From DATAGF01 sp963813355 (lineage in GTDB: Bacteria > Actinomycetota > Thermoleophilia > Miltoncostaeales > Miltoncostaeaceae): a stretch of DNA of 64,000 bases. The DNA lies in contig CAWEYS010000010.1 of the NCBI GenBank assembly GCA_963813355.1, positions 27,402 to 91,401 on the forward strand, in the 5' to 3' direction. This document shows, one piece after another, positions 18,265 to 26,970 of the stretch. A program made the position numbers and the translations under genes. Below the pieces are notes generated by a model. It was not told the DNA's origin, searched no databases, and was given only the letters and a program-made list of their open reading frames with translations. Every line of letters starts with the position of its first letter. The stretch's first letter is position 1.

Positions 18265-20013
18265 TCAGGCCCCCGCGCCGGCCGGGACGGCCGCGGTCGC
18301 CTTGGCGTCCGTCGCCATCAGCTCGTCCACGTGCAGGACGAAGGTCGCGGCGGTGCCGATGACGCCCTTGGCGTGGGGCACCTTGTAGAGCGGGTCCTGC
18401 AGCTCCGGGTGCTCCTCGGCGTAGGCGCGCACCTCGTCCAGCGTGCGCCCGGTCTGTTCCAGGGCCCGCTCCATCTCGTCGCGGGCCTTCACCTTCGCCT
18501 CGCCGAGCGCCATCTGGACGCGGCTGTGGGCGTTGATCTCGCCCTCGCCGGAGGTCTCGACCGGCAGGTAGATCATGTCCTTGTACTGGTTCACCACGGC
18601 CGACTGGACGCCGTCGGACTGGGTGGAGGGCATGCACCCGAACGGCTTCAGGGACAGCACCATGTGGCACATGTCCTTGTTCGAGTAGTAGATGTTCTTG
18701 GCCACCTCGAGGTGGCCCTCGCCGCCGCCGGCGCGCGAGTTGTACATCGGGTGCCCGATGCGCTGGAGCTCGTACTGGTCGGTGAGCTCGTGCGGGATGT
18801 TGCCGAGGGCCTCGCGCAGGCGGTTCCACTCGCGGGTGAAGACGGCCTCGGCGAGCGAGAGGGCGGCGTTCTTCTTGCGGGCCCGCAGCTCGGCCGCCAT
18901 GCGCTTGTCGATGCGCCAGGCGGCGGGCATCGCCTCGTCCTCGGACACGCCCGCGCGGTCCGTGTTGGCCTGCTTGGCCTGGTGGATCATGTACATGATC
19001 CAGGTGCCGATCGGCTCCACCAGCACCTGCGCGCCCTCGCGCTCGAGGAACGAGAACATGCGGTAGTTGCCGTCGCCCTCGGTGGTCTGGGCCCAGAACT
19101 CGCCCGTGATCTTGACGATGGGCTTCACCCGGGTGCGGTCGACGCGCACCGTGCGCAGGTTGTCCGCCACCTCACCGATCGCCTCGATGTACTCCTTGCC
19201 GAGGAGCGCGTCCGCGAACTTGCCGGCGTTCTCCGCCATCCCCCCCACGGCGGGCAGCGACTTGAGGAAGGCGCCCATGCGGCCGTCGAGCCGCTGGTTG
19301 CGGTGGGTGCGGAAGACCTCCTTCAGATCCTCCATCGCCCGCTCCATCGCCCGGTCGGTCGCGCCCTCCTCGACCTCGAAGGGCCGCATCTGGTAGCCGA
19401 CGTCGTTGAGGACGTCGCCCATGTTGAGGGCGTTCAGGAACCCCAGGAAGAAGTCGACGTTCATCTCGAACCCGTCGGCCTCGCCCGCCTGGTTGAACCC
19501 GCCCGACTGCTGGAACAGCAGGACGCGGAAGCCGTCGAAGCCGGAGTTGCGCAGGGCCAGGCGGTATTCGGCCTCGTACATGCCGAAGCGACAGGGCCCG
19601 CAGGCGCCCGCCGTGACGAAGATGTACTTGTCGATGATGTCCTGGCGGGACATCCCGTCCGACTCGAGCCCCTGGAGGAACTGCACCAGGTTCCCCACGG
19701 TGAAGTAGGTGGGGTTGCACTGGCCGTTGTTGCCGTACTCCTTGCCGAGCTGGAAGGCGGCCACGTCGGGGCACGGCAGGACCTCCGGCCGGTAGCCCAG
19801 CCCCTCGAGCGCCCCGTGGATCAGCTCCTCGTGCTTCCAGGTGAGCCCGCCGTAGAGCACGGTGGTGTGGGGCCGCTGCGACGCCGTGAAGCGGTGCTCG
19901 ACGGGCCGCGCGTGCGGCTCGCGCTCCACCTCCTCGATGCCGAGCTCGCGAGCGAGTCGCGCCCGCTCCTCCTCGAGTCGCCTCTGGATGAGGTCCTCGG
20001 ACGTCGCGGACAT
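18265..20013 (-). CDS. 2-hydroxyacyl-CoA dehydratase-like / activase-related protein
   Basis: 582 residues; start chosen at ATG 20013 with GGGAGG just upstream. The protein has TTVLYGGLTWKHEELIHGAL, then Cys motifs typical of HgdB/COG3581 proteins: NNGQCNPTYFTVGN and TAGACGPCRFGMYEAEYRLA, later PFGCMPSTQSDGVQS. These Cys residues probably ligate an Fe-S cluster. In many bacteria this domain is fused to the activase; here it is a separate gene directly upstream. The substrate is unknown: neither hydroxyglutarate nor benzoyl-CoA genes lie nearby, and double-cubane-cluster reductases belong to the same superfamily. Confidence 0.82.
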   Translation of the reverse strand: MSATSEDLIQRRLEEERARLARELGIEEVEREPHARPVEHRFTASQRPHTTVLYGGLTWKHEELIHGALEGLGYRPEVLPCPDVAAFQLGKEYGNNGQCNPTYFTVGNLVQFLQGLESDGMSRQDIIDKYIFVTAGACGPCRFGMYEAEYRLALRNSGFDGFRVLLFQQSGGFNQAGEADGFEMNVDFFLGFLNALNMGDVLNDVGYQMRPFEVEEGATDRAMERAMEDLKEVFRTHRNQRLDGRMGAFLKSLPAVGGMAENAGKFADALLGKEYIEAIGEVADNLRTVRVDRTRVKPIVKITGEFWAQTTEGDGNYRMFSFLEREGAQVLVEPIGTWIMYMIHQAKQANTDRAGVSEDEAMPAAWRIDKRMAAELRARKKNAALSLAEAVFTREWNRLREALGNIPHELTDQYELQRIGHPMYNSRAGGGEGHLEVAKNIYYSNKDMCHMVLSLKPFGCMPSTQSDGVQSAVVNQYKDMIYLPVETSGEGEINAHSRVQMALGEAKVKARDEMERALEQTGRTLDEVRAYAEEHPELQDPLYKVPHAKGVIGTAATFVLHVDELMATDAKATAAVPAGAGA

Positions 20014-20173
20014 GCGCCCCTCCCGATCCGTTGTGCGGCCGCCGGCGGCCCGTTGGAGTGGTCCTATCCGACCGGGCTCACGGCCCACTCCCCGCCCACT
20101 CACGGTTCACTCACGAGCGGCGGCGGGGTAAGCTCACGCCCCCGCCGTGCGGCGCATCTACGGAGGGCGGCCC

Positions 20174-23100
20174 GTGCCCCGCAGCCCCGCCTCAGACCCG
20201 ACTCCCGCCACGGGGGCGACCCCTCGGGGACGGAGGCTGCCCCCGCCGCTGCCGCGGCCGTGCCTGCCGCGCGCCCGCCTCGTGGCGGCGGCGCGGGAGG
20301 GGCTCGCCGCGGGCCTGCTGCGCATCGTGGCGGGAGCCGGCTACGGCAAGACCACGCTGCTCGCGCAGGCCGTCTCGGGCCTCGACGCGCCGACGGCCTG
20401 GGTCACGTGCGACCCTCGCCGCGGCCGGCCCTCGCTCGTCGATGCGCTCGCCGCGACCCTCGCGCACGCCCTCCCCGGCCTCACCGTCCTGCCGCGGCGG
20501 GTGCGCCCCGAGCGCCGCGCGGTCGCCCTCTGCGAGGAGATCGCGGCCCGGGCGGAGGACGGGGTCGTGGTCGTCATCGACGACGCCCACCTGCTCCTCG
20601 GGAGCCGGGGCGAGACCGAGCTCGCGGCGCTCGCCCGCGAGCTGCCGGCCCGGGCGAGCCTGGCCGTCGCCTCTCGATGGACGCTCCTCGGCCCCCTCGG
20701 GGGCGCCCGGCCCGACGCGGTGACCCTCGCCGAGGCGGAGCTCGCGCTCGCCCCGGAGGAGGCCCGCGAGCTGGTGGTGGCGCTCGGCTCGGACGCGTCG
20801 CCCGAGGCGGCGGCCGAGCTGGCGGGCGAGGCCGAGGGCTGGATGGCGGGCCTCGTGCTGTCGGCGCGGCCCGGCGGCGATCCCCTCGATTACCTGCTCC
20901 GCGAGGTCGTCGATCCCCTGCCCGAGGCGGCCGCCCGGTTCCTCGAGGACACGAGCCACCTCGACCGGTTCAGCGCCGAGATGGCGGCCCGCGTCACGGG
21001 CTGCGAGGACGCGGCCGCGCTGCTGGCGCTCCTCGAGGAGCGGCGCGCGTTCCTCACGCCGGCCGAAGGGGGGCCGGGCTGGCGCCGGCACCACCGCATG
21101 CTGCGGGCGGCGCTGCATCGCCATGTGGCGTCCCGGCCGCCGGCCCGCAGCGCCGACCTGCACCGCCGGGCGGCGCAGGCGTGGGAGGCGGTCGGCGAGC
21201 CCGAGCCCGCGGCCCGCCACCACCTCGCCGCCGGCGACCTCTCCGCGGCGGTCGCCACCCTCGCGGCCGTGGGGGGCGGCGAGGCCGGGCGGCGCCCTCC
21301 TGTGGAGGACTGGCTGCGGGCCGTGCCCCCCGGCGCCTGGTCGGACCTGCCGGGACCGGTGCTCGCGCAGGCGTCCCAGCTCTTCTACCGCGCCGACCAC
21401 CTCGGCGCGTTCGCGGCGATGGAGTCGGCCGCGCGGGAGCTGCTCGCGCGCGGCGACCGCCGGCGGGCCGCCGTGGTGCTCGTGCGCCTGCTGCGCGCCG
21501 CCCCTCTCGCCGGAGGCATCTACGACCGCACGATCGCGGTCGCGAGCGAGCTCGTGCCCCGCCTGGACGACGAGGACGCCCGCCTCCTGGCGGCGGCCCA
21601 TGTAATGCTCGCGCTGCTGCTCGGGGAATCCTGCCGCTACGACGAGGCCGAGCACGAGCTCGCGGCGGCGCTCGACGCCGCTCCCGGGGAGCCCGTGGCG
21701 GCCGCATGGGCGGCGGCGACGAGGGCCTTCGTCGTCGACCATCCGCAGGGTCGCCGGCCCCAGGCCCTGGCCGCGCTCGACGAGGCGATCGCCGCGCTGA
21801 CGGAGAGCGCGGGCGCCGACACGCTCAACTACCTGCTCTACGCGCGGGCCTTCCGCTCGCTGATCCTCAGCGACGCCGGGCGCTTCGCCGACGCGCTCGA
21901 CGAGGCCGACCGCCTGGGCGCCGCCGCCGCCGACCGCGGCCTCGCACGGCTGGGTGTCCCGGTGGTGGCGATGCTGCGCTTCGTCCCGCTCGCCGGCCTC
22001 GGCCAGCTGGACCGGCTGGGGAGCGAGCTGGCGCGCAGCGCCCCGGCGTTCCACCGGCTCGCCGGGGCCCTGCGCGGCTACCGCCACGACGTGGCCGCCG
22101 CCCAGCTGGCGGCGGTGACGGGCGACCACACCGGCGTGACCCGCGCCGTCCAGGCCGCCCGGGAGGGCCTCGCGGAGCACGGCCTGCCCTACGACAGCGC
22201 GATGGCCCTCGCCGACCTCGCCCGCGCCGCTGCGACGGCCGACCTGCCCGAGACCGCGCGGTCGCTGGCCGACGAGGCCCGGGGCGTGGCGGAGCGGGCC
22301 GGGGCGCCGTGGCCGCTCGCGCGCACGGCGATGGTCGCCGCGGCCGTGCGAGCTGCGGGAGCCGAGGGCGACGCCGCCCTGGGGGACGCCCTGCGGCGCT
22401 CGACGGACCCCCGCCTCGAGGCGCTGTGGTCGCGCCGCGAGCGGTCGCTGGCGACAACCCTGCTGCCGCGCGCCCTCGCCCGCGACGTCGGGCCCCGCGA
22501 CGTGGTCGTGCGGCTCGCCCGCGCCTGCGGCGGCGAGGTGCTCGCGGCGTGCGCCGAGGGGGCGGCGGAGGCGGCCCCCGAGGTCCGCCTCGCGCTGGCC
22601 GAGGCCGCGGCGGGAGCCGTCGCCTCCGACCGCGCGCTCGGGCGCATGCTCGAGGACCCCGAGGCCGCGGTGCGCGACGCAGCGCGGCGCGCCCGCGCGA
22701 CGCGGCGGCACGGTGCGGCGAGCGGGTCCGTGCGCCTGGTCACCCTCGGCGGCTTCGCCGTGGAGCGGGACGGGCGGCGCGTCCCGGACGCCGACTTCGG
22801 CCGCCAGAAGGCGCGCGCGCTCCTCGCGGTGCTCGCCTGCGCGCGCGGCGCGGTGCACCGTGAGGAGCTCGTCGGCGTCCTCTGGCCGGAGCTGCCCGAG
22901 CGCCGGGGGATCGCCGCCCTTCACTCCACGCTCTATGCCCTGCGCCGCGTCCTCGAGCCGCACCTGTCGGCGCGCGACGCCTCGGCGCTGGTGGTCTCGG
23001 AGGGCCCGACCTACCGGCTCGTCCTCGGCGAGCTGAGCGGCTGGGACGCCGACGAGTTCCTGCGCGCCGCCGCCGCGGGCCTGTCGGCGCCGGCCGACCG

Positions 23101-23479
23101 CGCCCCCGCCCGCCTGCGCGAGGCCGAGGCGCTGTACGCCGGGCAGCTGCTTCCCGAGTGGGCCTTCGCGCCGTGGACCCAGCCGCTCCGCACCGAGCTC
23201 GAGGAGGCCCATCGGGCCGTCCTGTTCGCGGTGGCGGAGCGCATGGCCGAGGCCGGCCGCGCGAGCGAGGCCATCAGCCGCTACCGCCTCCTGCTCGCGC
23301 TCGAGCCCGAGCGCGAGGGCTGGCACCGCGCCCTCATGCGCACCTACGCGGCCGCCGGCGAGCGCGCGCTCGCGCTGCGCCAGTTCCACGCCTGCCGGAC
23401 CCTCCTCCGCGAGCGGCTCGGGGTGGCGCCGAGCCGCGAGACTCGCGACCTCCACACCCGGATCCTGCGCGAGGGGTGA
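20174..23479 (+). CDS. STAND-type ATPase regulator with C-terminal BTAD domain
   Basis: About 1100 residues. N-terminal NTPase with a P-loop (RIVAGAGYGKTTLLAQAV) and Walker B (GVVVVIDDAHLLL), as in MalT/LuxR-type STAND proteins; a long Ala-rich helical-repeat middle; then at the C-terminus a winged helix (VRLVTLGGFAVERDGRRVPD ... RQKARALLAVLA) and a bacterial transcriptional activation domain ending LRQFHACRTLLRERLGVAPS, as in AfsR/SARP proteins. The order is unusual compared with SARP-first AfsR but known in LuxR-like SARP regulators. GGAGG at 20162 favours GTG 20174; GTG 20147 is in frame. It is divergent from the dehydratase genes and may control them. Confidence 0.85.
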   Translation: MPRSPASDPTPATGATPRGRRLPPPLPRPCLPRARLVAAAREGLAAGLLRIVAGAGYGKTTLLAQAVSGLDAPTAWVTCDPRRGRPSLVDALAATLAHALPGLTVLPRRVRPERRAVALCEEIAARAEDGVVVVIDDAHLLLGSRGETELAALARELPARASLAVASRWTLLGPLGGARPDAVTLAEAELALAPEEARELVVALGSDASPEAAAELAGEAEGWMAGLVLSARPGGDPLDYLLREVVDPLPEAAARFLEDTSHLDRFSAEMAARVTGCEDAAALLALLEERRAFLTPAEGGPGWRRHHRMLRAALHRHVASRPPARSADLHRRAAQAWEAVGEPEPAARHHLAAGDLSAAVATLAAVGGGEAGRRPPVEDWLRAVPPGAWSDLPGPVLAQASQLFYRADHLGAFAAMESAARELLARGDRRRAAVVLVRLLRAAPLAGGIYDRTIAVASELVPRLDDEDARLLAAAHVMLALLLGESCRYDEAEHELAAALDAAPGEPVAAAWAAATRAFVVDHPQGRRPQALAALDEAIAALTESAGADTLNYLLYARAFRSLILSDAGRFADALDEADRLGAAAADRGLARLGVPVVAMLRFVPLAGLGQLDRLGSELARSAPAFHRLAGALRGYRHDVAAAQLAAVTGDHTGVTRAVQAAREGLAEHGLPYDSAMALADLARAAATADLPETARSLADEARGVAERAGAPWPLARTAMVAAAVRAAGAEGDAALGDALRRSTDPRLEALWSRRERSLATTLLPRALARDVGPRDVVVRLARACGGEVLAACAEGAAEAAPEVRLALAEAAAGAVASDRALGRMLEDPEAAVRDAARRARATRRHGAASGSVRLVTLGGFAVERDGRRVPDADFGRQKARALLAVLACARGAVHREELVGVLWPELPERRGIAALHSTLYALRRVLEPHLSARDASALVVSEGPTYRLVLGELSGWDADEFLRAAAAGLSAPADRAPARLREAEALYAGQLLPEWAFAPWTQPLRTELEEAHRAVLFAVAERMAEAGRASEAISRYRLLLALEPEREGWHRALMRTYAAAGERALALRQFHACRTLLRERLGVAPSRETRDLHTRILREG

Positions 23480-23493
23480 CGGAGGCGGTGGCG

Positions 23494-23871
23494 TCAGCGG
23501 AAGCGGCGGCTCTCCCGGACGACCCAGACGATCACGAGCGCCAGCGCGGCGATCAGCGCCAGCACCCCGAGCGGCGTGAGCCGGTCCTCGAGCAGCGGGA
23601 AGCCCGCGATGAGGAGGAAGGCGATGCCGAGGCCCGCGATGATGATCACGGCCCGCTGCCACGGCTTGAGCACCAGCCAGGCGAGCTGGTTCTGGCGGAA
23701 GTAGTTGTAGCCGAACACCGCCAGGGCGGCGACGAAGAGCACCAGGATGATGCGCTCGGCCGAGACGGCGAGCGCGCCGAACCCCTCCTGCCAGACGAGC
23801 ACGATCCCCGCGATCGCGGCGATGATCAGGAAGTTCCGGACCCCCACCCAGTTGATGCGGCGCACCTTCAT
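23494..23871 (-). CDS. Small multi-helix membrane protein coupled to thrS
   Basis: 125 residues with about four hydrophobic segments (FLIIAAIAGIVLVW, IILVLFVAALAVFGYNYF, AVIIIAGLGIAFLLIAGF, LGVLALIAALALVIVWVV) and basic ends. The ATG at 23871 overlaps the thrS stop (ATGA), so it is co-translated with the synthetase. No family recognised. Confidence 0.75.
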   Translation of the reverse strand: MKVRRINWVGVRNFLIIAAIAGIVLVWQEGFGALAVSAERIILVLFVAALAVFGYNYFRQNQLAWLVLKPWQRAVIIIAGLGIAFLLIAGFPLLEDRLTPLGVLALIAALALVIVWVVRESRRFR

Positions 23872-25772
23872 CCGCTCCTCGCCTCGTCGGCCAGGCGCTC
23901 GGCCAGCTGCTCGACCGGCACCGCGCCCAGGTCGCCCTCCCCGCGGGCGCGCGCCGACGCGGTGCCCGCCTCGGCCTCGCGGTCGCCGACCACCAGCAGG
24001 TAGGGGACCTTCGCCAGCTCGCCGTCGCGGATCCGGCGGCCGACCGACTCGCCGCGGGCGTCGACCTCGGCGCGCAGGCCCTCCTCGCGCAGGCGCACGC
24101 GCACCCGCTCGGCGTAGGGGGCGTGGCGGTCGGCGACGGGCAGCACGCGGGCATGCTCGGGCGCGAGCCAGAACGGGAACGCGCCCGCGCCGTTCTCGAT
24201 CAGGATCCCCAGGAAGCGCTCGATCGACCCGGTCACGGCGCGGTGGATCATGACCGGCCGCTCCTCGGCGTCCTCGGGCGTGGTGTACGTCAGCTCGAAG
24301 CGCTCGGGCATGTAGAAGTCGAGCTGGCAGGTGCCGAGCTGCCAGGAGCGCCCCATGGTGTCGGCGACGTGGAAGTCGATCTTGGGGCCGTAGAAGGCGC
24401 CGTCGCCCTCCTTGAGCTCGTGGGGCCGGTCGCCCAGCGCCACGCGGAGCGCCTCCTCGGCGGCGTCCCACATCTCCGGCGCCCCGCTCGCCTTCTCGGG
24501 CCGGGTCGCCAGCTTGAGCGCGACGTCCCCGAGCCCGAACCGCGCGTAGAAGCCCTGGATCAGGTCGAGGACCGCGCGCACCTCCTCGGTCACCTGGTCG
24601 AGGCGGCAGAAGATGTGCGCGTCGTCCTGGGTGAAGGCCCGCACGCGGAAGAGGCCGTGCAGGACGCCCGACAGCTCGTGGCGGTGGACGTGCCCGAGCT
24701 CCGCGTAGCGGATCGGCAGGTCGCGGTAGCTGCGCCGCCGGCTGCGGTAGACGAGGCACGCGCCCGGGCAGTTCATCGGCTTGAGCGCGAACCTCCCCTC
24801 GTCCACGTCGGTGAAGTACATGTTGTCGTGATAGTGCTCCCAGTGGCCGCTGCGGTGCCAGAGCTCCTCCGAGAGCAGCGTGGGCGTCTGGATCTCGTCG
24901 TAGCCCATGCGCCGGAGGTCGGCGCGCACCGCCTCCTTGATGCCGTTGACCACGACCATCCCGTTCGGCAGGAAGAACGGGAATCCCGGTCCGGCGTCGT
25001 CGAAGTGGAAGATGCCCAGCTCGCGCCCGAGCCGGCGATGGTCGCGCGCGCGCGCCTCCTCGAGGGCGGCCAGGTGGGCCTCGAGCTCCTGCGACGTGGG
25101 GAACGCGGTCGCGTAGACGCGGGTCAGCTGGGGGTTCTTCTCGCTGCCGCGCCAGTAGGCGCCGGCGACCGAGAGCAGCTTCACGGCGCCGATGCGGCCG
25201 GTGTCGTGGAGGTGGGGCCCCTGGCAGAGGTCGACGAAGTCGCCGTCGCGGTAGAGCGAGACCGTCGCCTCCCCCCGCCCGGCCAGCTCGTCCACCTGGT
25301 CGACCTTGTAGTCCTCTCCGCGCTCGGCGAAGTACTCGCGGGCGCCCTCGATGCTCATCACGGTGCGCTGGAAGGGCGACGCGGCGCCGATCAGGCGTGC
25401 CATCTCGGCCTCGATCGCGGGGAAGTCCTCCTCGGTGAGCGGCCGCGGCGGGTCGAAGTCGTAGTAGAAGCCGTCGTCGATCGGCGGGCCGAAGCCCAGC
25501 GTGGTCCCGGGCACGACCGACTGGACGGCCTCGGCCATGACGTGGGCGGCCGAGTGGCGCATCACGTAGAGGTAGTCGGCGCCGCTCTTGGGCGTGACGA
25601 TCTCGATGGCGTCGCCGTCGTCGAGCGGCCGCGCGAGGTCGCGGACCTCATCGCCCACCCGCACGGCGACCGCCGCCTTGGCCAGCCCGGGGCCGATGGC
25701 GGCCGCGGCGTCGTGGCCCGTGGCTCCGTCGGGCAACTCCAGCCGGCTGCCGTCGGGGAGGGTCACGGTCAT
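23868..25772 (-). CDS. thrS: Threonyl-tRNA synthetase
   Basis: Class II aminoacyl-tRNA synthetase charging tRNA-Thr. From ATG 25772: TGS domain (VTLPDGSRLELPDGATGHDA), editing SAD domain (MRHSAAHVMAEAVQSVVPG, CQGPHLHDTGRIGAVKL), catalytic core with motif 2 (RYAELGHVHRHELSG; RAFTQDDAHIFC), zinc ligands (MNCPG, HRHE, late His), motif 3 (MIHRAVTGSIERFLGILIE), and the anticodon-binding domain (WLAPEHARVLPVADRHAPYA). About 634 residues, normal. An in-frame ATG at 25799 adds nine residues and is less likely. Confidence 0.97.
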   Translation of the reverse strand: MTVTLPDGSRLELPDGATGHDAAAAIGPGLAKAAVAVRVGDEVRDLARPLDDGDAIEIVTPKSGADYLYVMRHSAAHVMAEAVQSVVPGTTLGFGPPIDDGFYYDFDPPRPLTEEDFPAIEAEMARLIGAASPFQRTVMSIEGAREYFAERGEDYKVDQVDELAGRGEATVSLYRDGDFVDLCQGPHLHDTGRIGAVKLLSVAGAYWRGSEKNPQLTRVYATAFPTSQELEAHLAALEEARARDHRRLGRELGIFHFDDAGPGFPFFLPNGMVVVNGIKEAVRADLRRMGYDEIQTPTLLSEELWHRSGHWEHYHDNMYFTDVDEGRFALKPMNCPGACLVYRSRRRSYRDLPIRYAELGHVHRHELSGVLHGLFRVRAFTQDDAHIFCRLDQVTEEVRAVLDLIQGFYARFGLGDVALKLATRPEKASGAPEMWDAAEEALRVALGDRPHELKEGDGAFYGPKIDFHVADTMGRSWQLGTCQLDFYMPERFELTYTTPEDAEERPVMIHRAVTGSIERFLGILIENGAGAFPFWLAPEHARVLPVADRHAPYAERVRVRLREEGLRAEVDARGESVGRRIRDGELAKVPYLLVVGDREAEAGTASARARGEGDLGAVPVEQLAERLADEARSG

Positions 25773-25860
25773 GCCGGGGCGATAGTACCAACGGGTCATC
25801 CGGCCCCCGCCGGCCCCTGCCGGGGTTGCCCGAGGCGCCCGGCGGGGGAATGATCAGGGC

Positions 25861-26364
25861 GTGCTGCAGCGCTTCCTCTACACGCCGGCGGGGCGGGTGC
25901 GGGTGCCGCGGATGTTCGCGGTCGTCATCGCGTGCGTCGCCCTCGCCATCTTCGGGAGCTTCCTGCTCGTCGTCACCCCGGTGCTCGCCGACCACGAGGG
26001 CATCCAGACGCTCTGGGTGCTCTTCTCCGTCTTCCTGTTGAAGTTCCCGCTCGTCGCCCTCCTGTGGTGGTTCATCATCCGCAACAAGGAGTGGCCGGTG
26101 AGGCCTCCCAAGTGGAGCGACGAGGAGACGCACGAGATCCTCACCTACCTCGTCGGCGAGGCCGACCGCTCGATGACCCTCCCCGACGCCCCGGCCCGCC
26201 TGGCGTACCTGCAGCGCGAGGCCTGGAACGTGGCCGACCGCGTGGGCGGCGACCTCAAGGTCAACGCGGTCGACGTGGCTCTGCACATCGACCAGCTGCT
26301 CTCGCGACGGGCCGCCGGAAGGCCCGCGACTGAGGTATGGAGCCGGGCCCTCACGCCGACCTGA
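25861..26364 (+). CDS. Two-helix membrane protein with cytoplasmic tail
   Basis: 167 residues from GTG 25861: two hydrophobic helices (FAVVIACVALAIFGSFLLVV and TLWVLFSVFLLKFPLVALLWW) followed by a soluble charged region WSDEETHEILTYLVGEAD ... LKVNAVDVALHIDQLLSRRAA. No family recognised. The stop overlaps the ATG of the next gene (TGATG), so the two are probably co-translated. Confidence 0.7.
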   Translation: MLQRFLYTPAGRVRVPRMFAVVIACVALAIFGSFLLVVTPVLADHEGIQTLWVLFSVFLLKFPLVALLWWFIIRNKEWPVRPPKWSDEETHEILTYLVGEADRSMTLPDAPARLAYLQREAWNVADRVGGDLKVNAVDVALHIDQLLSRRAAGRPATEVWSRALTPT

Positions 26365-26924
26365 TGGCCGAGGGGATCCGGGCGGATGGCGAGGCCTACC
26401 GGGCCATGCTCGCCGGGCGCCCGGCGGAGGCGGGCGCCCGGCTGCGGGAGGCCGCCGGGCTCTTCCGCGCCTCGTGGGAGGCGGCCCCGCCGCGCAGCTA
26501 CGGCCGCCTGGTCGCGTACCTGACCTCCGCGATCCTCGCGGGCGAGGGCACGGAGGCCGCGGCCTACGCGCGGGCCGAGCTCGAGGGCGCCTGCGACTCC
26601 CCCACCTCCTGCTACGCGCTGGCCGTGGCCGCCCTGGCCGAGGGCGACGACGCCGCCGCGGCCCGCGCGGCCGAGGCGATGCGGGAGGGCGGCGACGCGT
26701 TCGCGCGGGCGGCCGAGGCGCTGGCCGCGCTGGCGGCCCACGACGCGGGGCGCTACGGCGCCGCGGTCGCGGCCATCGTCGCCGACTTCGAGACGCGCGA
26801 CGCCCACCTCACCGGCGTCCCGGTGGCCGACACCGCCCTTCTGATGGAGGCGCTGGCCGGCGCCCGCGGCATGGCCGCCCGGCCACGCTCGCCGCTCATG
26901 CCGGAGGCTCCGACTCCCGCCTGA
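26364..26924 (+). CDS. Hypothetical protein, TPR-like helical composition
   Basis: About 186 residues, soluble, Ala-rich and helical: REAAGLFRASWEAAPPRSYG, AAYARAELEGACDSPTSCYA, ALAALAAHDAGRYGAAVAAI. The pattern of paired helices with repeated small residues resembles tetratricopeptide proteins, without a clear consensus. ATG 26364 overlaps the preceding stop; an upstream ATG at 26337 would add nine residues. Its only evident partner is the upstream membrane protein. Confidence 0.6.
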   Translation: MAEGIRADGEAYRAMLAGRPAEAGARLREAAGLFRASWEAAPPRSYGRLVAYLTSAILAGEGTEAAAYARAELEGACDSPTSCYALAVAALAEGDDAAAARAAEAMREGGDAFARAAEALAALAAHDAGRYGAAVAAIVADFETRDAHLTGVPVADTALLMEALAGARGMAARPRSPLMPEAPTPA

Positions 26925-26970
26925 TCCGCCGGACCCGCGCGCTCCGCGCCCGCGCTCCGTCTTAGGTAGG

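Noticed and set aside
18331..22863. Very long plus-strand open frame of 1510 codons
   Set aside because: Its first half is antisense to the dehydratase gene and the second a frame shadow of the BTAD regulator; composition is Arg/Gly/Pro/Ala without domains.
20192..24154. Minus-strand open frame of 1320 codons
   Set aside because: Antisense to the BTAD regulator, with shadow composition; only the thrS and membrane-protein frames there are real.
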